A DNA stretch of 64,000 nucleotides. Source: Nakaseomyces glabratus (Eukaryota > Ascomycota > Saccharomycetes > Saccharomycetales > Saccharomycetaceae). Shown here in pieces: positions 1 through 9,191 of the stretch (position 1 is its first letter; the number at the start of each line of letters is the position of its first letter). The position numbers and the translations under genes were made by a program. Location: positions 930,001 through 994,000 of the forward strand of contig NC_088957.1 in NCBI RefSeq assembly GCF_010111755.1, in the 5' to 3' direction. The notes beneath the pieces were generated by a model that searched no databases, was not told the DNA's origin, and saw nothing but the letters and a program-made list of their open reading frames with translations.

Positions 1-406
1 CGATGATAGCACCGTCCATTTGGGCAGCACCAGTAATCATGTTCTTGATGTAGTCGGCGTGACCTGGACAGTCGACGTGGGAGTAATGTCTCTTGGCGGT
101 CTCGTACTCGACATGGGCAGTAGAGATAGTGATACCACGGGCTCTCTCCTCTGGAGCTTTGTCAATGGAAGAGTAGTCCAAGAAATCAGCACCACCGTTC
201 TTGGCCAATGTCTTGGTGATAGCAGCTGTCAATGTAGTCTTACCGTGATCGACGTGACCAATAGTACCGATATTAACGTGGGGCTTTGATCTGTCGAAAG
301 CAGCAGCATTCAGACGCATAGAAGTAGCAAAAGTTCTGCTGGCTTGAGACCATAGCGGTCTCAACTTCATAGCAGTTGGCAACAACCTTGGCACCAATAC
401 AGTCAT
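1..406 (-). CDS. TUF1: Mitochondrial elongation factor Tu, N-terminal part (runs off window)
   Basis: This is the first 135 codons of mitochondrial EF-Tu, the GTPase that carries aminoacyl-tRNA to the mitochondrial ribosome. The ATG at 406-404 opens a basic, Ser/Arg/Leu-rich presequence of about 40 residues ([20 protein letters not shown]...) that should act as a mitochondrial targeting signal. The mature EF-Tu start follows, with the P-loop GHVDHGKT at residues 50-57, the switch I region around EERARGITI and the switch II motif DCPGH. The rest of the gene lies before base 1. Family identity is near certain. The neighbours match those of S. cerevisiae YOR187W, which supports the symbol. Confidence 0.96.
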   Translation of the reverse strand, partial: MTVLVPRLLPTAMKLRPLWSQASRTFATSMRLNAAAFDRSKPHVNIGTIGHVDHGKTTLTAAITKTLAKNGGADFLDYSSIDKAPEERARGITISTAHVEYETAKRHYSHVDCPGHADYIKNMITGAAQMDGAII

Positions 407-616
407 TTTATCTAACAAAAGATGATATATATCTTCAGTGTTCTCTATTTGTTCTTTCCGTTAAGGCTAGCAATAACCGTACACTAGCTCCAGACTAATA
501 TATAGCTTTCAAAAAACTATTGATATTGTGCAAAACCTCGAGGTGAACGTTTGGTTTCTTGTTTCGCTGTTTCGTTGTGATTGTAATAGTGAGTGCTAGT
601 TTGACAACGCTGCCTG

Positions 617-623
617 TTACCCG
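617..623 (+). promoter_or_regulatory. Reb1-like site TTACCCG (TUF1 promoter)
   Basis: TTACCCG matches the Reb1 core. It lies 211 bases upstream of the TUF1 start. A second copy is at 756-762. Reb1 sites commonly create nucleosome-free promoters in yeast. Binding here is inferred from sequence only. Confidence 0.45.
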
Positions 624-638
624 TGAGTTACTGAATGT

Positions 639-649
639 GGGGGGGGGGG
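639..649 (+). repeat. Homopolymer run of 11 G
   Basis: Eleven consecutive G lie 233 bases upstream of the TUF1 start, just after a Reb1-like site. Such long G runs are rare in yeast. It may be length-variable. Confidence 0.9.
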
Positions 650-755
650 TGAAAAAGCTCTGCCAATGAAAAATTTCCAACTTTCTGCCAGGAACAGCTT
701 GTAGAGGTTAAGGGGGGTCTAGTGAAGATGCGGTAGAAAGAACATTTGCTACGAT

Positions 756-762
756 TTACCCG
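756..762 (+). promoter_or_regulatory. Reb1-like site TTACCCG (second copy)
   Basis: The site reads TTACCCGGG, 350 bases upstream of TUF1. Together with the copy at 617 it forms a pair about 140 bases apart on the same strand. Confidence 0.4.
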
Positions 763-1330
763 GGCATGGACTTTACGGGGATTACTAGTCCAACGAGCAT
801 GTTCTTGGGAAGTCAGCTATATAATAGTATTAGTGGTGATTTGGTAAAGAGCCATGTTGTGTGGGAAATGCAGATATTATATAGATTGGAAATACGCTTA
901 CATAGTTGGTATATACATAATGAAAACAAAAAATTAATATATTATTTGTAAAAATGATAAATAGATAAAAAAGAAATAACATTGTAATGTAAGAAACAGG
1001 AAAAGTAAAATGAAATAAAGTAAAATAAATCAAACATATGAATGAGGTGGTAAAAGTTAACCGCCGTGGTAATTTGTTTTGGGTATGAGACTAGTGTACA
1101 GTTCCTTTTTCTTGCACTGCGGAGAGAAAAGAAAAGGATTGTAGAGGGAAAAAAAATAGAGAAAATTAGAAATTAGAGAATATTTTAGGAATGAAGGAAA
1201 ATGCAATTATTATTCTCTTGACATAATTAAGTATGTCCTTTTTTTGTTTTTAAATTGTATGTGTTATTCGTTAAAGATAGTTGTGTGTAGTTGTGCTTTT
1301 TTCAATTCGATATGAAGAGGGTAGTTTGTA

Positions 1331-1723
1331 TTAGGATGCCTGCATCAGTTCATATACTAGTTTTTCCTGTTCTATGAGCTCATCGTCATCGCTGCTGTCC
1401 AGATCGAGTGCCTCCAAGTCTTCGCAAGCTTTGTTTCTTACACTTTGGTCGCTGCTGCTTCTAGAGACTAATATGATGGTAATTGTAGCTAGTACCAAGG
1501 CGCACAACAGCCCGATTATGAACCATATGAGACCCACGAAGAACAGGTTATCTGGGCCGTCGTCCATGGGTGGTATTATAAGAGTTCCAAGGTCATCCTG
1601 CTGCTGCAACAACGTCTCCTCTACCAACGACTCATCCAGCAAGAAATTCAGGCCGTTCGACACTAGCTCTCTCAAAGAGTCAAATATACTTGTGTTATAC
1701 TCGTGACGTTCCCCACAAAGCAT
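1331..1723 (-). CDS. Small one-TM protein of unknown function (possible YOR186W counterpart)
   Basis: A 130-aa ORF with an ATG at 1723-1721. Residues 1-59 are polar and acidic. Residues 60-87 (FFVGLIWFIIGLLCALVLAT...) form one strong membrane segment. The tail 88-130 is very acidic (DLDSSDDDELIEQE). No signal peptide precedes the segment. I do not recognise the family. In S. cerevisiae the uncharacterised YOR186W (144 aa) sits beside TUF1 on the same strand, so position and size suggest a counterpart, but I cannot confirm sequence similarity. The membrane segment followed by an acidic tail makes a chance ORF unlikely. Confidence 0.7.
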   Translation of the reverse strand: MLCGERHEYNTSIFDSLRELVSNGLNFLLDESLVEETLLQQQDDLGTLIIPPMDDGPDNLFFVGLIWFIIGLLCALVLATITIILVSRSSSDQSVRNKACEDLEALDLDSSDDDELIEQEKLVYELMQAS

Positions 1724-2134
1724 GGTCTCTTGTATATGGTTTTTTGTCTGCTGTTGTGTTTAGTTATTGTTCCTTTTCGTAGTAATTCTTATCTTCTTTC
1801 ACAAGTCCTTCCTGCAATAAAGATCGTTGCCAAGGATGGGGTATATAATAGTTCCCTTTTAACCGCTTTAGTTGGAAAATACGCAATTAATAGCTCTTTG
1901 GGAGGGGATAGCAAAGGATCGACAACGCTTTCGCAAGGTATTTCCTATATATATATACCCAATCATGGGCTTCCATGGGTCTAGGGCTCCCAGGTTTAGA
2001 CTTTTTTCTTCCCAAGACCTCCCCCCCAGGGTATACGAGCTGTTGTTAGGAAAGATCGACCATCTCGGGTTAGGGAAGGACAAGTATAGTGTAATCACAG
2101 GGGTCGATGTCCCAGTTTAATAAATATAGAGAGA

Positions 2135-2190
2135 TGTAAGCACAGAGGTGTAAGCACAGAGGTATAAGCACAGAGGTATAAGCACAGAGG
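2135..2190 (+). repeat. 14-bp tandem repeat, 4 copies
   Basis: Four contiguous units read TGTAAGCACAGAGG, TGTAAGCACAGAGG, TATAAGCACAGAGG and TATAAGCACAGAGG. The only difference is the G/A at unit position 2, shared by neighbouring copies. A partial TGTA and a G7 run follow. Confidence 0.95.
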
Positions 2191-2914
2191 TGTATGGGGG
2201 GGCAGAATTGGTAATAGCCCTAATTAGGGTGTTGTGCTAGTGTTGTGTGGGCCCGCATGCCTTGTCTTCTCTGCAGTATCCTTCCCTATCTTCTCTTACC
2301 CAGTTAGAGTAGACGGAAGTCGGATGCGTGTAATTGAGGAAGGTGTGCTGAAGATAAAGGGTCCCTGGCTGGAACAGTGGAACCGCAGGGGGGAAGTGCA
2401 AGACGGATTAGAATCGGGAGAGACGGGGGTGGAAGGGAGACAAGAAAGACTCAGTTCTGCAGTAAAAACTAGTGCAGCCGGTCGGGCAGCCGATTGGGCA
2501 GGATCTCTGGCTTCTGCGGCAATAACTTCTCTGCACAGGCTTGTGAAAATCCCGCATAGAGAAGGGTGCTCTGCACATCTCCATTGTGCCATACGTGTTC
2601 TCCCTTCTGTGCAGAAGCACTCTACAGGGCTTCTGTTTCTATACAGATTTCAAAGCACAATAGTGAAAATAGGGATGAGTGGATTCCCGCAGCCATATAA
2701 GAAACAGAACTTTTTATTGCTCCTCGTTTAACCCAGTGTAGCAATGCGTGGAGTCCCAGACTCTCTCATACACACGTACACTCAGACAAACCCGCACACC
2801 ATCCACCATAACACCGTGCAATTGGTGCTCTTTGTAACACAGTCTTACGTAAATATTCAGTGATATGTCCCGGATATGGGAGACGGAAAAAAAATGTCTC
2901 TGCCCTGCATGAAA

Positions 2915-2923
2915 GGGGGGGGG
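2915..2923 (+). repeat. Homopolymer run of 9 G
   Basis: Nine G in an intergenic region that also has two G7 runs, at 2196-2202 and 3177-3183. Confidence 0.9.
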
Positions 2924-3469
2924 TGAGAGGCAAGAGTCTCACTTACATACAGCCGTACGGATAGCACAGAAGCGGTATTTTTTCTTGATGTTCCAACAAG
3001 TGGAAGGTCTCCAAGAGAACCCTGGAGGGGAAGGACTGGGAGGTACCCAGATCTTCATGTTGCTCACAAAGTTCCGAATCCCGGATTTCCGGGGACTTTG
3101 TTCCGGCTAACCTCCCAGACAGAACCGGAGTCCTCGATCTCCGCACCACCACATCATTCCTGGAAGACGGTGAATAGGGGGGGCAAGCCATACTGACATA
3201 TGTACCAAAACACCATCTCCGCCATAACCTCCGTCTCTGTATATCTGCGCTATACACACACACGCACATCTCATCTATACTTGGCGAGATATGGTATCCC
3301 ACGGAGACACTACTAGAACCTGAACTGCACACAGTATCCACCCACTACGATGCCTTCCTCTCCCAGAAGATAAGCCTGAACGAATCGCTCTGAGACTTCA
3401 AGTCTCTTATTCGTACGAATGACCTTTGAAGTACCAGGCCTACCTGACGTATCATACTATATATAAATC

Positions 3470-3476
3470 CGGGTAA
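3470..3476 (-). promoter_or_regulatory. Reb1-like site upstream of GCD7
   Basis: CGGGTAA is the reverse complement of TTACCCG. It sits 358 bases before the GCD7 start. Binding is inferred from the motif only. Confidence 0.4.
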
Positions 3477-3690
3477 CTATCTGCTTCAGTCCTGAGCATA
3501 TATGAGAAAAAAGGCGGGTAAACTTGGATATGACGAGGGCAGCCCCCAGTTTTCTCGTCTCATTTGACAAAAGCGTTAGGTAGCTGAAGACGGAGAAAGT
3601 GAAAAAAAAATAGCTGATTTTTTTTTGCAGTGGTAGCACCAAAACAATCTTTCTTCTATTATAGAGGCATCGCATTAACAACTACATACT

Positions 3691-3730
3691 TGTGAATACT
3701 TGTGAATACTTGTGAATACTTGTGAATACT
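3691..3730 (+). repeat. 10-bp tandem repeat, 4 copies, near GCD7 start
   Basis: Four perfect TGTGAATACT units are preceded by a partial ATACT. The array ends 103 bases before the GCD7 ATG, so it is in the core promoter or the transcribed leader. Confidence 0.95.
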
Positions 3731-3833
3731 TGCATTGGTGTTCAATTGCAATTGTCAATTCTGTCCAAAGGGAAATAAGAGCACATACAACCTAATAAAA
3801 GACAGCAACGGATTTATAATTACAATTATCAGT

Positions 3834-5000
3834 ATGTCTGCCACTGCTCTATCTGCACACCATGCTGCACAGGCCACCGACATCAACGTGACAGTGGACG
3901 CTTTCATAGCGAAGTTGAAGAGAAGACAGATCGAGGACTCTTATGAGATTGCCCTAGAGACACTGCAGATACTCATGCGTTTTCTGAGTGCGTCGAGGTG
4001 GAGCAATGTCAAGGAGATGATAGAACTTATAAGACAGCTGGGCAACAGGCTGGAGAAGGCACACCCTACTGCGTTCAGTTGCGGTAACGTCATAAGAAGA
4101 ATACTGGCGGTTTTGCGTGACGAAATAGAAGAAGAATCCAAGGATACGGGGAATGACACTCAGAACATGAAAAACCAAGCGGCCGAACCATTGATCTCGT
4201 CTATGTTCAACCTTCTACAAAAGCCAAAGGAGGATGATAGCAGCGCAAAGAATCAACAGAATAACAAGAAACAACAGCGTAGCACCATCAAGACGGACTA
4301 TCGTCAAGTGGCTATCCAAGGTATCAAAGACTTAATCGATGAAATTGTAAATATTGATGAAGGTATCCAACAGATCGCCATCGACCTAATCCACGACCAC
4401 GAAATACTGCTAACACCTACTCCAGAATCCAAAACAGTTCTGAAATTCCTAATCAGAGCTAAAGAACGCGGTAACAGATCATTCACTGTCTTGGTCACGG
4501 AGGGGTTCCCAAACAACACACAGAAAGCACATTTATTTGCTAAAAAACTGGCTGAACACAATATAGAAACCATGGTTATCCCAGACTCAGCTGTATTCGC
4601 ATTGATGTCAAGAGTTGGTAAAGTGATCATTGGAACTAAGGCGGTCTTCGTGAATGGTGGTACCATGTCTTCCACATCTGGTGTTTCTTCTGTGTGCGAG
4701 TGTGCACGTGAGTTCAAGACGCCAGTGTTCGCTGTTGCAGGTTTATTCAAATTGTCCCCGTTATACCCATTTGACGTTGAGAAATTTGTTGAATTTGGTG
4801 GCTCCCAGAAAGTTTTACCAAGGATGGATCCTAACAATAGACTAGATACCATCAACCCTATGACAGATTACGTTCCACCAGAGAATATCGACATTTATAT
4901 TACTAATATCGGTGGTTTTGCTCCAAGTTTTATCTACCGTATTGTGTGGGATAACTACAAGCAAATAGACGTGCACTTAGATACCAAATCCGAAAAATAA
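3834..5000 (+). CDS. GCD7: Translation initiation factor eIF2B subunit beta
   Basis: A 388-aa protein, close to the 381 aa of S. cerevisiae Gcd7. It is the beta regulatory subunit of eIF2B, the guanine nucleotide exchange factor for eIF2 in the cytosol, and helps sense phosphorylated eIF2. The ATG at 3834 gives MSATALSAHHAAQ..., aligning with the family start; the frame stays open upstream but has no earlier ATG. An N-terminal helical part (NVTVDAFIAKLKRRQ, residues 18-32; HPTAFSCGNVIRRILAVLRD) leads to the eIF2B alpha/beta/delta Rossmann-like domain, with DHEILLTPTP, LVTEGFPNN, KVIIGTKAVFVNGG and YVPPENIDIYITN all conserved. CTG codons fall at conserved leucines, which argues for the standard code. 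It is convergent with SER1. Confidence 0.97.
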   Translation: MSATALSAHHAAQATDINVTVDAFIAKLKRRQIEDSYEIALETLQILMRFLSASRWSNVKEMIELIRQLGNRLEKAHPTAFSCGNVIRRILAVLRDEIEEESKDTGNDTQNMKNQAAEPLISSMFNLLQKPKEDDSSAKNQQNNKKQQRSTIKTDYRQVAIQGIKDLIDEIVNIDEGIQQIAIDLIHDHEILLTPTPESKTVLKFLIRAKERGNRSFTVLVTEGFPNNTQKAHLFAKKLAEHNIETMVIPDSAVFALMSRVGKVIIGTKAVFVNGGTMSSTSGVSSVCECAREFKTPVFAVAGLFKLSPLYPFDVEKFVEFGGSQKVLPRMDPNNRLDTINPMTDYVPPENIDIYITNIGGFAPSFIYRIVWDNYKQIDVHLDTKSEK

Positions 5001-5627
5001 CGTGCACCAATGAGTTAAAAGACATATTATAAAAGCAAATCCTCATGTTATACAATCCATCTGTTTTCAATTCTCATATTTTTGACTTGAACCTTTGACG
5101 TCCAACTCTTTAATCTAATTCCTAATCGGTTAATTATTCCTGCATTATAGACTAACATTTATTGAATTCAAATTTATTATTGTTTATTCCCATTATTTTT
5201 TCTCAAGCTAATATTCATTCCTCTTTTGTTTTAATTGATTCATCTTCATCAACTAGTCGTGTAGTTGTAATTGTCCCGCCCTGTGCCTCGCTCGATCTTT
5301 TATTACTATTAGGAGATCTTGAGCTGGATCATTTTCAAAATCATCTAACAACATTCTTTGAATTCATTGATAGATGGTCAAATTTTGAATCTTGAATGGG
5401 CCATAATAACATAAAATCATTCTTGATTTTTTTATGACATCTTTTTGAGTACGAGATTATCGCCATATTATAACGATTAATTTTGTAATTAGATTGTCAG
5501 ACATCTTCCCATAAAGACATATTTGTAAGAGTAGTATTTGCAAAACTCTATCATGCATTAAATTAAATCTTGAAGTATTGGCAACCTTCGTAGTACCAAT
5601 GAAATTACATAAGTCGTACTATGGAAA
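5001..5627. other. GCD7-SER1 convergent spacer, no gene seen
   Basis: This is 627 bases of AT-rich sequence between two convergent stop codons. An open frame of 77 codons (5162-5395, plus) starts without ATG. I see no known RNA gene. Confidence 0.6.
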
Positions 5628-6815
5628 CTATTTATTCTCCTCAGCGAACTTCTTGACGAACTTGACTAGTAACTCAACTGACTCAAGAGTCAACGCGTTA
5701 TAAAGGGATGCTCTAAAGCCACCAACGGAACGGTGACCCTTCAAACCTGTCAACTTATCTTGAGCAGCTTCTTTCAAGAATTTTTCATCAAGATTATCTT
5801 TCTTTAATGTAAAGACCACATTCATTCTTGATCTCGACTTTGGGGCGACTGGCAAGTTGTAGAAGTCTGGGTACGACTCAAGTGCATTGTACAAGATCTC
5901 TGCTTTCTTGATATTCTCTTCTTCTTGTGCTTTAACACCACCTTTAGTTATCAAATGCTTGAAAACAAGATCCATAATATGCAACGTGAAAATTGGGATA
6001 GTGTTATAAGCTGAGTTGTTCTTTGCTACAGTTGGGTAATCAAATGCAATTGGTGTAATTGGGATATGCATTTCGGCTAATTTATCAGTATCCATACTTT
6101 CAATATTTTTTAGAATCTCTTTCTTGATGATATATAGAGTCAAACCAGCAAGACCGATATTCTTTTGTGCACCAGCCATAATGACACCATATTTGCTGAC
6201 ATCTATCTTACGGGATAAGATATCACTAGACAAATCGGCAACAATCTCGATGTTAGGATCTTCAGTGAGACATTTTGGAAGGGATTGCCATTCGACACCA
6301 TGAACAGTTTCATTTTCACATAGATAGACATAGGCATATTTGTTGCCTTTTACTCTATCACTCCATTGAGACTCTTCTGGGATGTCCCCGAATTTCTTGT
6401 TATCATTAAAGTCCTTGCTGTTGAAGATTACTTGGGCTGGCACATGCAATCTCTTTGCCTCTTCGTAAGCCTTTTGGGACCAAGAACCTGTAACCAGATA
6501 ACCACCTGGAGCCACTTCGCCAGTCTTTGCAATGTAAGCAGCTTCCAAGTTAGTAGCCAAACTTGAGAACCCAGTGGTACCACCACCCTGTAGGAAGAAA
6601 ACTTCGTGAGTGTCTGGGATATCCATCAACTCAATCAAATGCTTCTTAGCGTCATCAATAACCTTAGTAGCATCCTTTGATCTATGGGAAATTTCACCAA
6701 TACCTAGACCAATACCGTTGTAGTTAATCAAGTCCTTTGCTGCTTGTTGCAGGACTGGTGTAGGCAATTGTGCCGGCCCAGCGCCGAAATGATGTGGTTC
6801 TTCTCTATCCAACAT
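5628..6815 (-). CDS. SER1: Phosphoserine aminotransferase
   Basis: A 395-aa PLP-dependent class V aminotransferase, the same length as S. cerevisiae Ser1. It converts 3-phosphohydroxypyruvate plus glutamate to 3-phosphoserine, the second step of serine synthesis from glycolysis, in the cytosol. The N-terminus has HFGAGPAQLPTPVLQQAAKD. GIGEISHRSKDATKV and FLQGGGTTGFSSLATNL are family signatures. The PLP lysine lies in GVIMAGAQKNIGLAGLT, and the C-terminal GLKGHRSVGGFRASLYNAL is also typical. The ATG at 6815-6813 aligns with the family start. The neighbouring TUF1 and RPS30 fit YOR184W synteny. Confidence 0.97.
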   Translation of the reverse strand: MLDREEPHHFGAGPAQLPTPVLQQAAKDLINYNGIGLGIGEISHRSKDATKVIDDAKKHLIELMDIPDTHEVFFLQGGGTTGFSSLATNLEAAYIAKTGEVAPGGYLVTGSWSQKAYEEAKRLHVPAQVIFNSKDFNDNKKFGDIPEESQWSDRVKGNKYAYVYLCENETVHGVEWQSLPKCLTEDPNIEIVADLSSDILSRKIDVSKYGVIMAGAQKNIGLAGLTLYIIKKEILKNIESMDTDKLAEMHIPITPIAFDYPTVAKNNSAYNTIPIFTLHIMDLVFKHLITKGGVKAQEEENIKKAEILYNALESYPDFYNLPVAPKSRSRMNVVFTLKKDNLDEKFLKEAAQDKLTGLKGHRSVGGFRASLYNALTLESVELLVKFVKKFAEENK

Positions 6816-7395
6816 TATTGGTATTGTTAGTTACGCTATAAAAAATCAATCTAGTAACGGATAAGATATCTTTGAAATCAATTTAGTATACCATTTTATA
6901 TATGACTGTTAATTTATTTTTCTTAATCAGAGTCAAAGTTCGGGAGAGACAATGGGTCATCACAAATTAAAGGTTTTGAAGGTTTTCAAGGTGTGTGAAT
7001 TAGAGTGTGAATGATGATGACTTATTGATGTACTCTCTACGAAAAAGACGTTCCTTACAGTGCAGTTTGCCCTGTATTACTATTATAGCAGAGCTGACAC
7101 TAGGCGGACAAGCAGATATACCGAGTAGTAAGGCAGTCAGTAATTGACTGACAGAGCCTACATATAATGAGAATGATAACACGACCACAGTTATACTTTC
7201 CTATTAGGTTGCTACCAAAATGTAGTTATGAATAATCATGTGACAGCAGTTTTCTATCATTTTTTTTCAATTTCCGGTTTGTGACAGCTAAAGGGTGTAG
7301 TGTATTCGTGTATGATGCATCACCGGATCAAATTGTGATTTTACTTCGTTTTCGAGGATATTGCCACCATCAGTAAAACTGTGACTGCTATAATG

Positions 7396-7429
7396 GAAGG
7401 GTATGGGTGTTCTAACACCCATACCCTTC
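7396..7429. promoter_or_regulatory. Perfect 34-bp palindrome of two opposed Rap1-like sites
   Basis: Left arm GAAGGGTATGGGTGTT (7396-7411), spacer CT, right arm AACACCCATACCCTTC (7414-7429). Each arm contains ACACCCATAC, matching the first ten positions of the Rap1 consensus. Rap1 is the main activator of ribosomal protein genes in Saccharomyces-type yeasts, and the nearest such gene, RPS30, starts 643 bases downstream. The symmetry is directly visible; binding is inferred. Confidence 0.7.
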
Positions 7430-7668
7430 TACAGGCATACTCATTTTTCTTGATTCCCTTTTTTTTTCTTTGTAGTTTTGTTGTGGTCGTACTGGACCCA
7501 AACATCGCAATCATGGTTTAGTCGTGCCACAGTTGTTTGTCTGTAGAGGGAGAGTATCGACAACGGATCATTGGTTCTGGGAAGGGTGGAGAGAAAGGTG
7601 GCCTGGTGGAAGGGGTCTTTGAGCAGGGCCGAGAGATTCCTGTACTGCTACAACATGGTAAGGTATAG

Positions 7669-7689
7669 GACGTAAGACGTAGGACGTAG
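7669..7689 (+). repeat. 7-bp tandem repeat, 3 copies
   Basis: GACGTAA, GACGTAG and GACGTAG are contiguous, within the GC-rich part of the RPS30 upstream region. Confidence 0.9.
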
Positions 7690-7701
7690 GAGGGGGGAGA
7701 T

Positions 7702-7843
7702 CTGCCTAAAGTGCTTCCCTCTAACCCCCTGCCTAAACTTCCTTTCCATTAGAATCCAACTCTCACTCTGCCTATTCCAAGAGCCCTCTAGGAATCACCG
7801 GGTTAGCCTGCCTCTTGGGAAAATGGGCAAAGTGCCTAAGGCA
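7702..7843. promoter_or_regulatory. Cluster of CTGCCTA-type words upstream of RPS30
   Basis: CTGCCTAAA occurs at 7702-7710 and 7729-7737, CTGCCTA at 7768-7774, CTGCCT at 7808-7813, and the palindrome TGCCTAAGGCA at 7833-7843. Five related words in about 140 bases suggest a factor-binding array. I know no factor for this motif with certainty. Confidence 0.35.
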
Positions 7844-7994
7844 GATGTGATGGTGCTGGGCAGAGGTAAGCAGGGAACCCGTCCCAGGGGGAGAGGGGGA
7901 ATCTTGTTCGTCGTAGCTAACTGGCTGCATCTATGATGAGTGTGTCTGGAAAAAAAGTTGGGAGCTAGTGTGGCAAACGATAATATATCAAACT

Positions 7995-8000
7995 TATATA
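7995..8000 (+). promoter_or_regulatory. TATA element of RPS30
   Basis: TATATA lies 72 bases before the RPS30 ATG, within the usual yeast range. Confidence 0.4.
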
Positions 8001-8071
8001 TTAAATATTCACTGTTATTTTGACATTCACAGCAGTATACTTAGAAAACACCAAAAAACTTTATACACAAA

Positions 8072-8851
<780 letters not shown>

Positions 8852-9191
8852 ATATAGTATATTATGGCTTTTTAATTTACATCCATTTATTCTATTAAAA
8901 TAATAAATCATACAACTCAAAATCATAAACAGTTTTTTTTTTCTCACTGGATATTATGTATGTCTTATCTTCTGTATATATCGATAATACCCTTGTTAAA
9001 TAAAGACGTGTGCAATTGTTTCCATAACTAATGAGTAAGGTTTTGTTACTCGATGCATTTTAACATCACTACCTATGAAATGCAACTGAATAGACCAAGC
9101 TTTAATAATAATCTGAAGGTGAAAGGGATATATCCCTATAGTCATTAATATTTATCCGTAGTTACATAATTATACAATAACCGTCCTTTTA
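8852..9191. other. RPS30-LAS17 convergent spacer
   Basis: 340 bases of AT-rich sequence between convergent stop codons. Nothing recognisable. Confidence 0.6.

Larger units (their letters stand above)
407..1330. other. TUF1 upstream region, no gene seen
   Basis: This is 924 bases between TUF1 and the small membrane-protein gene, both on the minus strand. It holds a run of eleven G at 639-649 and two Reb1-like sites, and is otherwise AT-rich. Only ORFs of about 60 codons occur here, and none looks conserved. Confidence 0.6.
1724..3833. other. 2.1-kb intergenic region, no convincing gene
   Basis: This lies between the small membrane-protein gene and GCD7, which are divergent. It holds a 14-bp tandem repeat (2135-2190), a GC-rich stretch around 2230-2640, G runs at 2196-2202, 2915-2923 and 3177-3183, a Reb1-like site at 3470-3476 and a 10-bp tandem repeat at 3691-3730. 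The longest open frames (2234-2731 on plus, 2943-3341 on minus) begin with GTG rather than ATG and resemble nothing I know. The GSP1/GSP2 and SEC72 genes expected by synteny are absent. Confidence 0.6.
6816..8071. other. SER1-RPS30 divergent intergenic region
   Basis: This is 1.26 kb serving two divergent promoters. It contains the 34-bp Rap1-like palindrome (7396-7429), a 7-bp tandem repeat (7669-7689), a GC-rich block about 7560-7930 with repeated CTGCCTA words, and a TATA element at 7995-8000. I found no gene. Confidence 0.65.

Noticed and set aside
2234..2731. 165-codon plus-strand open frame in the gap before GCD7
   Set aside because: It begins with GTG, has no recognisable domain, and lies in a locally GC-rich region where stop codons are rarer.
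2943..3341. 132-codon minus-strand open frame
   Set aside because: It begins with GTG, its composition is not protein-like, and nothing is recognisable.
3735..3833. N-terminal extension of GCD7
   Set aside because: The upstream frame has only a TTG, it overlaps the area just after a tandem repeat, and homology begins at 3834.
7131..7150. GTCAGTAATTGACTGAC as a possible Gcn4 site pair for SER1
   Set aside because: It lacks the TGACTCA core; the match is only to TGACT halves.
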